The translations under genes were made by a program, and so were the position numbers. 64,000 nt of DNA from Cyprinodon diabolis (Eukaryota > Chordata > Actinopteri > Cyprinodontiformes > Cyprinodontidae): positions 62,001 to 126,000 of the forward strand of contig JARPUW010000285.1 of NCBI GenBank assembly GCA_030533445.1, in the 5' to 3' direction. Below the pieces are notes generated by a model that saw only the letters and a program-made list of their open reading frames with translations, did no database searches and was not told where the DNA came from. Shown in pieces: positions 11,991 through 25,154 of this stretch (within the stretch, counting starts at the first letter, position 1; each line of letters starts with the position of its first letter).

Positions 11991-12579
11991 CTAGAGCTTA
12001 ACACTAACAATATAAAGTAGATTTGAGCAGATGTTTTTGGTTCCAAGCTTCAAATCAGAAGTTGAGGCCAAAATGCTCTTTTCACAGTGAGATAATGCCA
12101 TTTTGGCCTCTGGAGTTGTAACAGACAAACCATTAATGATACAGCCATGATCTTTTCTGGCAATCATCTAGAGCTGAAAACTAACAATATAAAGTAGATT
12201 TGAGCAGATGTTTTTGGTTCCAAGCTTCAAATCAGAAGTTGAGGCCAAAACGCTCTTTTCACAGTGAGAAAATGCCATTTTGGCCTCTGGAGTTGTAACA
12301 GACAAGCCATTAATGATACAGCCATGATCTTTTCTGGCAATCATCTAGAGCTGAAAACTAACAATATAAAGTAGATTTGAGCAGATGTTTTTGGTTCCAA
12401 GCTTCAAATCAGAAGTTGAGGCCAAAACGCTCTTTTCACAGTGAGAAAATGCCATTTTGGCCTCTGGAGTTGTAACAGACAAACCATTAATGATACAGCC
12501 ATGATCTTTTCTGGCAATCATCTAGAGCTGAAAACTAACAATATAAAGTAGATTTGAGCAGATGTTTTTGGTTCCAAGC

Positions 12580-15500
12580 TTCAAAACAGAAGTTGAGGCC
12601 AAAACGCTCATTTCACAGTGTGATAATGCCATTTTGGCCTCTGGAGTTGTAACAGACAAACCATTAATGATACAGCTATGATCTTTTCTGGCAATCATCT
12701 AGAGCTTAACACTAACAATATAAAGTAGATTTGAGCAGATGTTTTTGGTTCCAAGCTTCAAATCAGAAGTTGAGGCCAAAACGCTCTTTTCACAGTGAGA
12801 AAATGCCATTTTGGCCTCTGGAGTTGTAACAGACAAGCCATTAATGATACAGCCATGATCTTTTCTGGCAATCATCTAGAGCTGAAAACTAACAATATAA
12901 AGTATATTTGAGCAGATGTTTTTGGTTCCAAGCTTCAAATCAGAAGTTGAGGCCAAAACGCTCTTTTCACAGTGAGAAAATGCCATTTTGGCCTCTGGAG
13001 TTGTAACAGACAAGCCATTAATGATACAGCCATGATCTTTTCTGGCAATCATCTAGAGCTGAAAACTAACAATATAAAGTAGATTTGAGCAGATGTTTTT
13101 GGTTCCAAGCTTCAAAACAGAAGTTGAGGCCAAAACGCTCATTTCACAGTGTGATAATGTCATTTTGGCCTCTGGAGTTGTAACAGACAAACCATTAATG
13201 ATACAGCCATGATCTTTTCTGGCAATCATCTAGAGCTGAACACTAACAATATAAAGTAGATTTGAGCAGATGTTTTTGGTTCCAAGCTTCAAATCAGAAG
13301 TTGAGGCCAAAACGCTCTTTTTACAGTGAGAAAAAGCCATTTTGGCCTCTGGAGTTGTAACAGACAAACCATTAATGATACAGCCATGATCTTTTCTGGC
13401 AATCATCTAGAGCTGAAAACAAACAATATAAAGTAGATTTGAGTAGATGTTTTTGGTTCCAAGCTTCAAATCAGAAGTTGAGGCCAAAACGCTCTTTTTA
13501 CACTGAGATAATGCCATTTTGGCCTCTGGAGTTGTAACAGACAAACCATTAATGATACAGCCATGATCTTTTCTGGCAATCATCTAGAGCTGAAAACTAA
13601 CAATATAAAGTAGATTTGAGCAGATGTTTTTGGTTCCAAGCTTCAAATCAGAAGTTGAGGCCAAAACGCTCTTTTCACAGTGAGAAAATGCCATTTTGGC
13701 CTCTGGAGTTGTAACAGACAAACCATTAATGATACAGCCATGATCTTTTCTGGCAATCATCTAGAGCTGAACACTAACAATATAAAGTAGATTTGAGCAG
13801 ATGTTTTTGGTTCCAAGCTTCAAATCAGAAGTTGAGGCCAAAACGCTCTTTTCACAGTGAGAAAAAGCCATTTTGGCCTCTGGAGTTGTAACAGACAAAC
13901 CATTAATGATACAGCCATGATCTTTTCTGGCAATCATCTAGAGCTGAAAACTAACAATATAAAGCAGATTTGAGCAGATGTTTTTGGTTCCAAGCTTCAA
14001 ATCAGAAGTTGAGGCCAAAACGCTCTTTTTACACTGAGATAATGCCATTTTGGCCTCTGGAGTTGTAACAGACAAACCATTAATGATACAGCCATGATCT
14101 TTTCTGGCAATCATCTAGAGCTGAAAACTAACAATATAAAGTAGATTTGAGCAGATGTTTTTGGTTCCAAGCTTCAAATCAGAAGTTGAGGCCAAAACGC
14201 TCATTTCACAGTGAGAAAATGCCATTTTGGCCTCTGGAGTTGTAACAGACAAACCATTAATGATACAGCCATGATCTTTTCTGGCAATCATCTAGAGCTG
14301 AAAACTAACAATATAAAGTAGATTTGAGCAGATGTTTTTGGTTCCAAGCTTCAAATCAGAAGTTGAGGCCAAAACGCTCTTTTCACAGTGAGAAAAAGCC
14401 ATTTTGGCCTCTGGAGTTGTAACAGACAAACCATTAATGATACAGCCATGATCTTTTCTGGCAATCATCTAGAGCTGAAAACTAACAATATAAAGTAGAT
14501 TTGAGCAGATGTTTTTGGTTCCAAGCTTCAAATCAGAAGTTGAGGCCAAAACGCTCATTTCACAGTGAGAAAATGCCATTTTGGCCTCTGGAGTTGTAAC
14601 AGACAAACCATTAATGATACAGCCATGATCTTTTCTGACAATCATCTAGAGCTGAAAACTAACAATATAAAGTAGATTTGAGCAGATGTTTTTGGTTCCA
14701 AGCTTCAAATCAGAAGTTGAGGCCAAAACGCTCTTTTCACAGTGAGAAAAAGCCATTTTGGCCTCTGGAGTTGTAACAGACAAACCATTAATGATACAGC
14801 CATGATCTTTTCTGGCAATCATCTAGAGCTGAAAACTAACAATATAAAGCAGATTTGAGCAGATGTTTTTGGTTCCAAGCTTCAAATCAGAAGTTGAGGC
14901 CAAAACGCTCTTTTTACACTGAGATAATGCCATTTTGGCCTCTGGAGTTGTAACAGACAAACCATTAATGATACAGCCATGATCTTTTCTGGCAATCATC
15001 TAGAGCTTAACACTAACAATATAAAGTAGATTTGAGCAGATGTTTTTGGTTCCAAGCTTCAAATCAGAAGTTGAGGCCAAAACGCTCATTTAACAGTGAG
15101 ATAATGCCATTTTGGCCTCTGGAGTTGTAACAGAAAAACCATTAATGATACAGCCATGATCTTTTCTGGCAATCATCTAGAGCTGAAAACTAACAATATA
15201 AAGTAGATTTGAGCAGATGTTTTTGGTTCCAAGCTTCAAATCAGAAGTTGAGGCCAAAACGCTCTTTTCACAGTGAGAAAATGCCATTTTGGCCTCTGGA
15301 GTTGTAACAGACAAACCATTAATGATACAGCCATGATCTTTTCTGGCAATCATCTAGAGCTGAAAACTAACAATATAAAGTAGATTTGAGCAGATGTTTT
15401 TGGTTCCAAGCTTCAAATCAGAAGTTGAGGCCAAAACGCTCATTTCACAGTGAGAAAATGCCATTTTGGCCTCTGGAGTTGTAACAGACAAACCATTAAT

Positions 15501-17716
15501 GATACAGCCATGATCTTTTCTGACAATCATCTAGAGCTGAAAACTAACAATATAAAGTAGATTTGAGCAGATGTTTTTGGTTCCAAGCTTCAAATCAGAA
15601 GTTGAGGCCAAAACGCTCTTTTCACAGTGAGAAAATGCCATTTTGGCCTCTGGAGTTGTAACAGACAGACAAACCATTAATGATACAGCCATGATCTTTT
15701 CTGGCAATCATCTAGAGCTTAACACTAACAATATAAAGTAGATTTGAGCAGATGTTTTTGGTTCCAAGCTTCAAATCAGAAGTTGAGGCCAAAACGCTCA
15801 TTTAACAGTGAGATAATGCCATTTTGGCCTCTGGAGTTGTAACAGACAAACCATTAATGATACAGCCATGATCTTTTCTGGCAATCATCTAGAGCTGAAA
15901 ACTAACAATATAAAGTAGCTTTGAGCAGATGTTTTTGGTTCCAAGCTTCAAATCAGAAGTTGAGGCCAAAACGCTCTTTTCACAGTGAGAAAATGCCATT
16001 TTGGCCTCTGGAGTTGTAACAGACCAGCCATTAATGATACAGCCATGATCTTTTCTGGCAATCATCTAGAGCTGAAAACTAACAATATAAAGTAGATTTG
16101 AGCAGATGTTTTTGGTTCCAAGCTTCAAATCAGAAGTTGAGGCCAAAACGCTCTTTTCACAGTGAGAAAATGCCATTTTGGCCTCTGGAGTTGTAACAGA
16201 CAAGCCATTAATGATACAGCCATGATCTTTTCTGGCAATCATCTAGAGCTGAAAACTAACAATATAAAGTAGATTTGAGCAGATGTTTTTGGTTCCAAGC
16301 TTCAAATCAGAAGTTGAGGCCAAAACGCTCTTTTCACAGTGAGAAAATGCCATTTTGGCCTCTGGAGTTGTAACAGACAAACCATTAATGATACAGCCAT
16401 GATCTTTTCTGGCAATCATCTAGAGCTGAAAACTAACAATATAAAGTAGATTTGAGCAGATGTTTTTGGTTCCAAGCTTCAAAACAGAAGTTGAGGCCAA
16501 AACGCTCATTTCACAGTGTGATAATGCCATTTTGGCCTCTGGAGTTGTAACAGACAAACCATTAATGATACAGCCATGATCTTTTCTGGCAATCATCTAG
16601 AGCTGAAAACTAACAATATAAAGTAGATTTGAGCAGATGTTTTTGGTTCCAAGCTTCAAATCAGAAGTTGAGGCCAAAACGCTCATTTCACAGTGAGAAA
16701 ATGCCATTTTGGCCTCTGGAGTTGTAACAGACAAACCATTAATGATACAGCCATGATCTTTTCTGGCAATCATCTAGAGCTGAAAACTAACAATATAAAG
16801 TAGATTTGAGCAGATGTTTTTGGTTCCAAGCTTCAAAACAGAAGTTGAGGCCAAAACGCTCATTTCACAGTGTGATAATGCCATTTTGGCCTCTGGAGTT
16901 GTAACAGACAAACCATTAATGATACAGCCATGATCTTTTCTGGCAATCATCTAGAGCTTAACACTAACAATATAAAGTAGATTTGAGCAGATGTTTTTGG
17001 TTCCAAGCTTCAAATCAGAAGTTGAGGCCAAAACGCTCTTTTCACAGTGAGATAATGCCATTTTGGCCTCTGGAGTTGTAACAGACAAACCATTAATGAT
17101 ACAGCCATGATCTTTTCTGGCAATCATCTAGAGCTGAAAACTAACAATATAAAGTAGATTTGAGCAGATGTTTTTGGTTCCAAGCTTCAAATCAGAAGTT
17201 GAGGCCAAAACGCTCTTTTCACAGTGAGAAAATGCCATTTTGGCCTCTGGAGTTGTAACAGACAAGCCATTAATGATACAGCCATGATCTTTTCTGGCAA
17301 TCATCTAGAGCTGAAAACTAACAATATAAAGTAGATTTGAGCAGATGTTTTTGGTTCCAAGCTTCAAATCAGAAGTTGAGGCCAAAACGCTCTTTTCACA
17401 GTGAGAAAATGCCATTTTGGCCTCTGGAGTTGTAACAGACAAGCCATTAATGATACAGCCATGATCTTTTCTGGCAATCATCTAGAGCTGAAAACTAACA
17501 ATATAAAGTAGATTTGAGCAGATGTTTTTGGTTCCAAGCTTCAAATCAGAAGTTGAGGCCAAAACGCTCTTTTCACAGTGAGAAAATGCCATTTTGGCCT
17601 CTGGAGTTGTAACAGACAAACCATTAATGATACAGCCATGATCTTTTCTGGCAATCATCTAGAGCTGAAAACTAACAATATAAAGTAGATTTGAGCAGAT
17701 GTTTTTGGTTCCAAGC
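12580..17716 (+). repeat. 29-monomer higher-order repeat, copy 3 (5,137 bp)
   Basis: The order and rare markers match copies 1 and 2: p98 T at 12677, p50 T at 13160 and the 4-bp gain at 15662. Each lies 6,911 bases from its copy 2 equivalent. A private change is A-to-C at 16025. Like copy 2, and unlike copy 1, it is followed by the chimeric d/181-bp monomer. Copies 2 and 3 with their chimeric borders therefore descend from a single larger duplicated unit, while the 1-to-2 relation is a separate event. Confidence 0.92.
15589..15769 (+). repeat. 181-bp variant monomer in copy 3
   Basis: Same form as 3541-3721 and 8678-8858: f-like left half, CAGA duplication at p74-77 (extra bases from 15662), GCTTAACACT on the right. 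Confidence 0.95.
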
Positions 17717-17897
17717 TTCAAAACAGAAGTTGAGGCCAAAACGCTCATTTCACAGTGTGATAATGCCATTTTGGCCTCTGGAGTTGTAACAGACAGACAA
17801 ACCATTAATGATACAGCCATGATCTTTTCTGGCAATCATCTAGAGCTTAACACTAACAATATAAAGTAGATTTGAGCAGATGTTTTTGGTTCCAAGC
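17717..17897 (+). repeat. Chimeric 181-bp monomer (d-type left, 181-type right), second copy
   Basis: Identical in its diagnostic bases to the monomer at 10806-10986 and exactly 6,911 bases away. It has d markers at p7, p42 and p45, then the CAGA duplication (from 17790) and GCTTAACACT. It is the last 181-bp monomer in the window. Confidence 0.9.
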
Positions 17898-18959
17898 TTC
17901 AAATCAGAAGTTGAGGCCAAAACGCTCATTTAACAGTGAGATAATGCCATTTTGGCCTCTGGAGTTGTAACAGACAAACCATTAATGATACAGCCATGAT
18001 CTTTTCTGGCAATCATCTAGAGCTGAAAACTAACAATATAAAGTAGCTTTGAGCAGATGTTTTTGGTTCCAAGCTTCAAATCAGAAGTTGAGGCCAAAAC
18101 GCTCTTTTCACAGTGAGAAAATGCCATTTTGGCCTCTGGAGTTGTAACAGACAAGCCATTAATGATACAGCCATGATCTTTTCTGGCAATCATCTAGAGC
18201 TGAAAACTAACAATATAAAGTAGATTTGAGCAGATGTTTTTGGTTCCAAGCTTCAAATCAGAAGTTGAGGCCAAAACGCTCTTTTCACAGTGAGAAAATG
18301 CCATTTTGGCCTCTGGAGTTGTAACAGACAAGCCATTAATGATACAGCCATGATCTTTTCTGGCAATCATCTAGAGCTGAAAACTAACAATATAAAGTAG
18401 ATTTGAGCAGATGTTTTTGGTTCCAAGCTTCAAATCAGAAGTTGAGGCCAAAACGCTCTTTTCACAGTGAGAAAATGCCATTTTGGCCTCTGGAGTTGTA
18501 ACAGACAAACCATTAATGATACAGCCATGATCTTTTCTGGCAATCATCTAGAGCTGAAAACTAACAATATAAAGTAGATTTGAGCAGATGTTTTTGGTTC
18601 CAAGCTTCAAAACAGAAGTTGAGGCCAAAACGCTCATTTCACAGTGTGATAATGCCATTTTGGCCTCTGGAGTTGTAACAGACAAACCATTAATGATACA
18701 GCCATGATCTTTTCTGGCAATCATCTAGAGCTGAAAACTAACAATATAAAGTAGATTTGAGCAGATGTTTTTGGTTCCAAGCTTCAAATCAGAAGTTGAG
18801 GCCAAAACGCTCATTTCACAGTGAGAAAATGCCATTTTGGCCTCTGGAGTTGTAACAGACAAACCATTAATGATACAGCCATGATCTTTTCTGGCAATCA
18901 TCTAGAGCTGAAAACTAACAATATAAAGTAGATTTGAGCAGATGTTTTTGGTTCCAAGC
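17717..18959 (+). repeat. Seven-monomer partial repeat block after 29-mer copy 3
   Basis: Order: chimeric d/181-bp monomer, g (p150 C), e', e', f, d (p128 G, p131 A), a'. It follows the same course as 10806 onward but keeps both e' monomers, so the e' loss at about 11.3 kb happened after the two blocks separated. After the a' monomer the order jumps to a-b-c'-g instead of continuing d-i-e', which marks another exchange near 18960. Confidence 0.85.
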
Positions 18960-20198
18960 TTCAAATCAGAAGTTGAGGCCAAAACGCTCATTTCACAGTG
19001 AGAAAATGCCATTTTGGCCTCTGGAGTTGTAACAGACAAACCATTAATGATACAGCCATGATCTTTTCTGACAATCATCTAGAGCTGAAAACTAACAATA
19101 TAAAGTAGATTTGAGCAGATGTTTTTGGTTCCAAGCTTCAAATCAGAAGTTGAGGCCAAAACGCTCTTTTCAAAGTGAGAAAAAGCCATTTTGGCCTCTG
19201 GAGTTGTAACAGACAAACCATTAATGATACAGCCATGATCTTTTCTGGCAATCATCTAGAGCTGAAAACTAACAATATAAAGCAGATTTGAGCAGATGTT
19301 TTTGGTTCCAAGCTTCAAATCAGAAGTTGAGGCCAAAACGCTCTTTTTACACTGAGATAATGCCATTTTGGCCTCTGGAGTTGTAACAGACAAACCATTA
19401 ATGATACAGCCATGATCTTTTCTGGCAATCATCTAGAGCTTAACACTAACAATATAAAGTAGATTTGAGCAGATGTTTTTGGTTCCAAGCTTCAAATCAG
19501 AAGTTGAGGCCAAAACGCTCATTTAACAGTGAGATAATGCCATTTTGGCCTCTGGAGTTGTAACAGACAAACCATTAATGATACAGCCATGATCTTTTCT
19601 GGCAATCATCTAGAGCTGAAAACTAACAATATAAAGTAGATTTGAGCAGATGTTTTTGGTTCCAAGCTTCAAATCAGAAGTTGAGGCCAAAACGCTCTTT
19701 TCACAGTGAGAAAATGCCATTTTGGCCTCTGGAGTTGTAACAGACAAACCATTAATGATACAGCCATGATCTTTTCTGGCAATCATCTAGAGCTGAAAAC
19801 TAACAATATAAAGTAGATTTGAGCAGATGTTTTTGGTTCCAAGCTTCAAATCAGAAGTTGAGGCCAAAACGCTAATTTCACAGTGAGAAAATGCCATTTT
19901 GGCCTCTGGAGTTGTAACAGACAAACCATTAATGATACAGCCATGATCTTTTCTGGCAATCATCTAGAGCTGAAAACTAACAATATAAAGTAGATTTGAG
20001 CAGATGTTTTTGGTTCCAAGCTTCAAATCAGAAGTTGAGGCCAAAACGCTCATTTCACAGTGAGAAAATGCCATTTTGGCCTCTGGAGTTGTAACAGACA
20101 AACCATTAATGATACAGCCATGATCTTTTCTGACAATCATCTAGAGCTGAAAACTAACAATATAAAGTAGATTTGAGCAGATGTTTTTGGTTCCAAGC
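18960..20198 (+). repeat. Transitional satellite block, seven monomers (a b c' g f a' a)
   Basis: The a-b-c'-g-f run at 18960-19844 is repeated at 20022-20906, 1,062 bases (six monomers) later, giving a local six-monomer duplication. Private changes mark the first run: C-to-A at 19173 in b and C-to-A at 19874 in a'. The g monomer of the first run keeps p78 C while that of the second has p78 A, so the two are not exact copies. No non-satellite sequence is present. Confidence 0.8.
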
Positions 20199-22676
20199 TT
20201 CAAATCAGAAGTTGAGGCCAAAACGCTCTTTTCACAGTGAGAAAAAGCCATTTTGGCCTCTGGAGTTGTAACAGACAAACCATTAATGATACAGCCATGA
20301 TCTTTTCTGGCAATCATCTAGAGCTGAAAACTAACAATATAAAGCAGATTTGAGCAGATGTTTTTGGTTCCAAGCTTCAAATCAGAAGTTGAGGCCAAAA
20401 CGCTCTTTTTACACTGAGATAATGCCATTTTGGCCTCTGGAGTTGTAACAGACAAACCATTAATGATACAGCCATGATCTTTTCTGGCAATCATCTAGAG
20501 CTTAACACTAACAATATAAAGTAGATTTGAGCAGATGTTTTTGGTTCCAAGCTTCAAATCAGAAGTTGAGGCCAAAACGCTCATTTAACAGTGAGATAAT
20601 GCCATTTTGGCCTCTGGAGTTGTAACAGAAAAACCATTAATGATACAGCCATGATCTTTTCTGGCAATCATCTAGAGCTGAAAACTAACAATATAAAGTA
20701 GATTTGAGCAGATGTTTTTGGTTCCAAGCTTCAAATCAGAAGTTGAGGCCAAAACGCTCTTTTCACAGTGAGAAAATGCCATTTTGGCCTCTGGAGTTGT
20801 AACAGACAAACCATTAATGATACAGCCATGATCTTTTCTGGCAATCATCTAGAGCTGAAAACTAACAATATAAAGTAGATTTGAGCAGATGTTTTTGGTT
20901 CCAAGCTTCAAATCAGAAGTTGAGGCCAAAACGCTCATTTCACAGTGAGAAAATGCCATTTTGGCCTCTGGAGTTGTAACAGACAAACCATTAATGATAC
21001 AGCCATGATCTTTTCTGACAATCATCTAGAGCTGAAAACTAACAATATAAAGTAGATTTGAGCAGATGTTTTTGGTTCTAAGCTTCAAATCAGAAGTTGA
21101 GGCCAAAACGCTCTTTTCACAGTGAGAAAAAGCCATTTTGGCCTCTGGAGTTGTAACAGACAAACCATTAATGATACAGCCATGATCTTTTCTGGCAATC
21201 ATCTAGAGCTGAAAACTAACAATATAAAGCAGATTTGAGCAGATGTTTTTGGTTCCAAGCTTCAAATCAGAAGTTGAGGCCAAAACGCTCTTTTTACACT
21301 GAGATAATGCCATTTTGGCCTCTGGAGTTGTAACAGACAAACCATTAATGATACAGCCATGATCTTTTCTGGCAATCATCTAGAGCTGAAAACTAACAAT
21401 ATAAAGTAGATTTGAGCAGATGTTTTTGGTTCCAAGCTTCAAAACAGAAGTTGAGGCCAAAACGCTCATTTCACAGTGTGATAATGCCATTTTGGCCTCT
21501 GGAGTTGTAACAGACAAACCATTAATGATACAGCTATGATCTTTTCTGGCAATCATCTAGAGCTTAACACTAACAATATAAAGTAGATTTGAGCAGATGT
21601 TTTTGGTTCCAAGCTTCAAATCAGAAGTTGAGGCCAAAACGCTCTTTTCACAGTGAGAAAATGCCATTTTGGCCTCTGGAGTTGTAACAGACAAGCCATT
21701 AATGATACAGCCATGATCTTTTCTGGCAATCATCTAGAGCTGAAAACTAACAATATAAAGTATATTTGAGCAGATGTTTTTGGTTCCAAGCTTCAAATCA
21801 GAAGTTGAGGCCAAAACGCTCTTTTCACAGTGAGAAAATGCCATTTTGGCCTCTGGAGTTGTAACAGACAAGCCATTAATGATACAGCCATGATCTTTTC
21901 TGGCAATCATCTAGAGCTGAAAACTAACAATATAAAGTAGATTTGAGCAGATGTTTTTGGTTCCAAGCTTCAAAACAGAAGTTGAGGCCAAAACGCTCAT
22001 TTCACAGTGTGATAATGTCATTTTGGCCTCTGGAGTTGTAACAGACAAACCATTAATGATACAGCCATGATCTTTTCTGGCAATCATCTAGAGCTGAACA
22101 CTAACAATATAAAGTAGATTTGAGCAGATGTTTTTGGTTCCAAGCTTCAAATCAGAAGTTGAGGCCAAAACGCTCTTTTCACAGTGAGAAAAAGCCATTT
22201 TGGCCTCTGGAGTTGTAACAGACAAACCATTAATGATACAGCCATGATCTTTTCTGGCAATCATCTAGAGCTGAAAACAAACAATATAAAGTAGATTTGA
22301 GTAGATGTTTTTGGTTCCAAGCTTCAAATCAGAAGTTGAGGCCAAAACGCTCTTTTTACACTGAGATAATGCCATTTTGGCCTCTGGAGTTGTAACAGAC
22401 AAACCATTAATGATACAGCCATGATCTTTTCTGGCAATCATCTAGAGCTGAAAACTAACAATATAAAGTAGATTTGAGCAGATGTTTTTGGTTCCAAGCT
22501 TCAAATCAGAAGTTGAGGCCAAAACGCTCTTTTCACAGTGAGAAAATGCCATTTTGGCCTCTGGAGTTGTAACAGACAAACCATTAATGATACAGCCATG
22601 ATCTTTTCTGGCAATCATCTAGAGCTGAACACTAACAATATAAAGTAGATTTGAGCAGATGTTTTTGGTTCCAAGC
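20199..22676 (+). repeat. 14-monomer higher-order repeat, copy 1 (2,478 bp)
   Basis: Order: b c' g f a b c d e e' d' h c f'. Markers p173 T (21079), p98 T (21535) and p50 T (22018) all recur 2,478 bases later, which is exactly 14x177. The segment fuses the left flank seen at 1-531 with the start of the 29-mer. Its h monomer has p35 C rather than the p35 T of the three 29-mer copies. Confidence 0.9.
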
Positions 22677-25154
22677 TTCAAATCAGAAGTTGAGGCCAAA
22701 ACGCTCTTTTCACAGTGAGAAAAAGCCATTTTGGCCTCTGGAGTTGTAACAGACAAACCATTAATGATACAGCCATGATCTTTTCTGGCAATCATCTAGA
22801 GCTGAAAACTAACAATATAAAGCAGATTTGAGCAGATGTTTTTGGTTCCAAGCTTCAAATCAGAAGTTGAGGCCAAAACGCTCTTTTTACACTGAGATAA
22901 TGCCATTTTGGCCTCTGGAGTTGTAACAGACAAACCATTAATGATACAGCCATGATCTTTTCTGGCAATCATCTAGAGCTTAACACTAACAATATAAAGT
23001 AGATTTGAGCAGATGTTTTTGGTTCCAAGCTTCAAATCAGAAGTTGAGGCCAAAACGCTCATTTAACAGTGAGATAATGCCATTTTGGCCTCTGGAGTTG
23101 TAACAGAAAAACCATTAATGATACAGCCATGATCTTTTCTGGCAATCATCTAGAGCTGAAAACTAACAATATAAAGTAGATTTGAGCAGATGTTTTTGGT
23201 TCCAAGCTTCAAATCAGAAGTTGAGGCCAAAACGCTCTTTTCACAGTGAGAAAATGCCATTTTGGCCTCTGGAGTTGTAACAGACAAACCATTAATGATA
23301 CAGCCATGATCTTTTCTGGCAATCATCTAGAGCTGAAAACTAACAATATAAAGTAGATTTGAGCAGATGTTTTTGGTTCCAAGCTTCAAATCAGAAGTTG
23401 AGGCCAAAACGCTCATTTCACAGTGAGAAAATGCCATTTTGGCCTCTGGAGTTGTAACAGACAAACCATTAATGATACAGCCATGATCTTTTCTGACAAT
23501 CATCTAGAGCTGAAAACTAACAATATAAAGTAGATTTGAGCAGATGTTTTTGGTTCTAAGCTTCAAATCAGAAGTTGAGGCCAAAACGCTCTTTTCACAG
23601 TGAGAAAAAGCCATTTTGGCCTCTGGAGTTGTAACAGACAAACCATTAATGATACAGCCATGATCTTTTCTGGCAATCATCTAGAGCTGAAAACTAACAA
23701 TATAAAGCAGATTTGAGCAGATGTTTTTGGTTCCAAGCTTCAAATCAGAAGTTGAGGCCAAAACGCTCTTTTTACACTGAGATAATGCCATTTTGGCCTC
23801 TGGAGTTGTAACAGACAAACCATTAATGATACAGCCATGATCTTTTCTGGCAATCATCTAGAGCTGAAAACTAACAATATAAAGTAGATTTGAGCAGATG
23901 TTTTTGGTTCCAAGCTTCAAAACAGAAGTTGAGGCCAAAACGCTCATTTCACAGTGTGATAATGCCATTTTGGCCTCTGGAGTTGTAACAGACAAACCAT
24001 TAATGATACAGCTATGATCTTTTCTGGCAATCATCTAGAGCTTAACACTAACAATATAAAGTAGATTTGAGCAGATGTTTTTGGTTCCAAGCTTCAAATC
24101 AGAAGTTGAGGCCAAAACGCTCTTTTCACAGTGAGAAAATGCCATTTTGGCCTCTGGAGTTGTAACAGACAAGCCATTAATGATACAGCCATGATCTTTT
24201 CTGGCAATCATCTAGAGCTGAAAACTAACAATATAAAGTATATTTGAGCAGATGTTTTTGGTTCCAAGCTTCAAATCAGAAGTTGAGGCCAAAACGCTCT
24301 TTTCACAGTGAGAAAATGCCATTTTGGCCTCTGGAGTTGTAACAGACAAGCCATTAATGATACAGCCATGATCTTTTCTGGCAATCATCTAGAGCTGAAA
24401 ACTAACAATATAAAGTAGATTTGAGCAGATGTTTTTGGTTCCAAGCTTCAAAACAGAAGTTGAGGCCAAAACGCTCATTTCACAGTGTGATAATGTCATT
24501 TTGGCCTCTGGAGTTGTAACAGACAAACCATTAATGATACAGCCATGATCTTTTCTGGCAATCATCTAGAGCTGAACACTAACAATATAAAGTAGATTTG
24601 AGCAGATGTTTTTGGTTCCAAGCTTCAAATCAGAAGTTGAGGCCAAAACGCTCTTTTCACAGTGAGAAAAAGCCATTTTGGCCTCTGGAGTTGTAACAGA
24701 CAAACCATTAATGATACAGCCATGATCTTTTCTGGCAATCATCTAGAGCTGAAAACAAACAATATAAAGTAGATTTGAGTAGATGTTTTTGGTTCCAAGC
24801 TTCAAATCAGAAGTTGAGGCCAAAACGCTCTTTTTACACTGAGATAATGCCATTTTGGCCTCTGGAGTTGTAACAGACAAACCATTAATGATACAGCCAT
24901 GATCTTTTCTGGCAATCATCTAGAGCTGAAAACTAACAATATAAAGTAGATTTGAGCAGATGTTTTTGGTTCCAAGCTTCAAATCAGAAGTTGAGGCCAA
25001 AACGCTCTTTTCACAGTGAGAAAATGCCATTTTGGCCTCTGGAGTTGTAACAGACAAACCATTAATGATACAGCCATGATCTTTTCTGGCAATCATCTAG
25101 AGCTGAACACTAACAATATAAAGTAGATTTGAGCAGATGTTTTTGGTTCCAAGC
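22677..25154 (+). repeat. 14-monomer higher-order repeat, copy 2 (2,478 bp)
   Basis: Tandem duplicate of 20199-22676, with p173 T at 23557, p98 T at 24013 and p50 T near 24496. I saw no base differences between the two at the diagnostic positions, so this is among the youngest events in the window. After it the order changes to b c a' b' a, as in 29-mer copy 1, rather than b c' g f. Confidence 0.9.

Larger units (their letters stand above)
10806..12579 (+). repeat. Ten-monomer partial repeat block between 29-mer copies 2 and 3
   Basis: Order: chimeric d/181-bp monomer, g, e', f, d, a', d, i, e', f. This reproduces the last twelve monomers of the 29-mer (8678-10805), except that each of the two e'-e' pairs has been reduced to one e'. 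A block that began as a 12-monomer (2,128 bp) duplication has thus lost two single monomers at places where identical neighbours lay side by side. It carries changes seen nowhere else: A-to-G at 11816 (p122, destroying the XbaI site) and C-to-T at 12074 (p26, removing the CpG). Confidence 0.88.
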
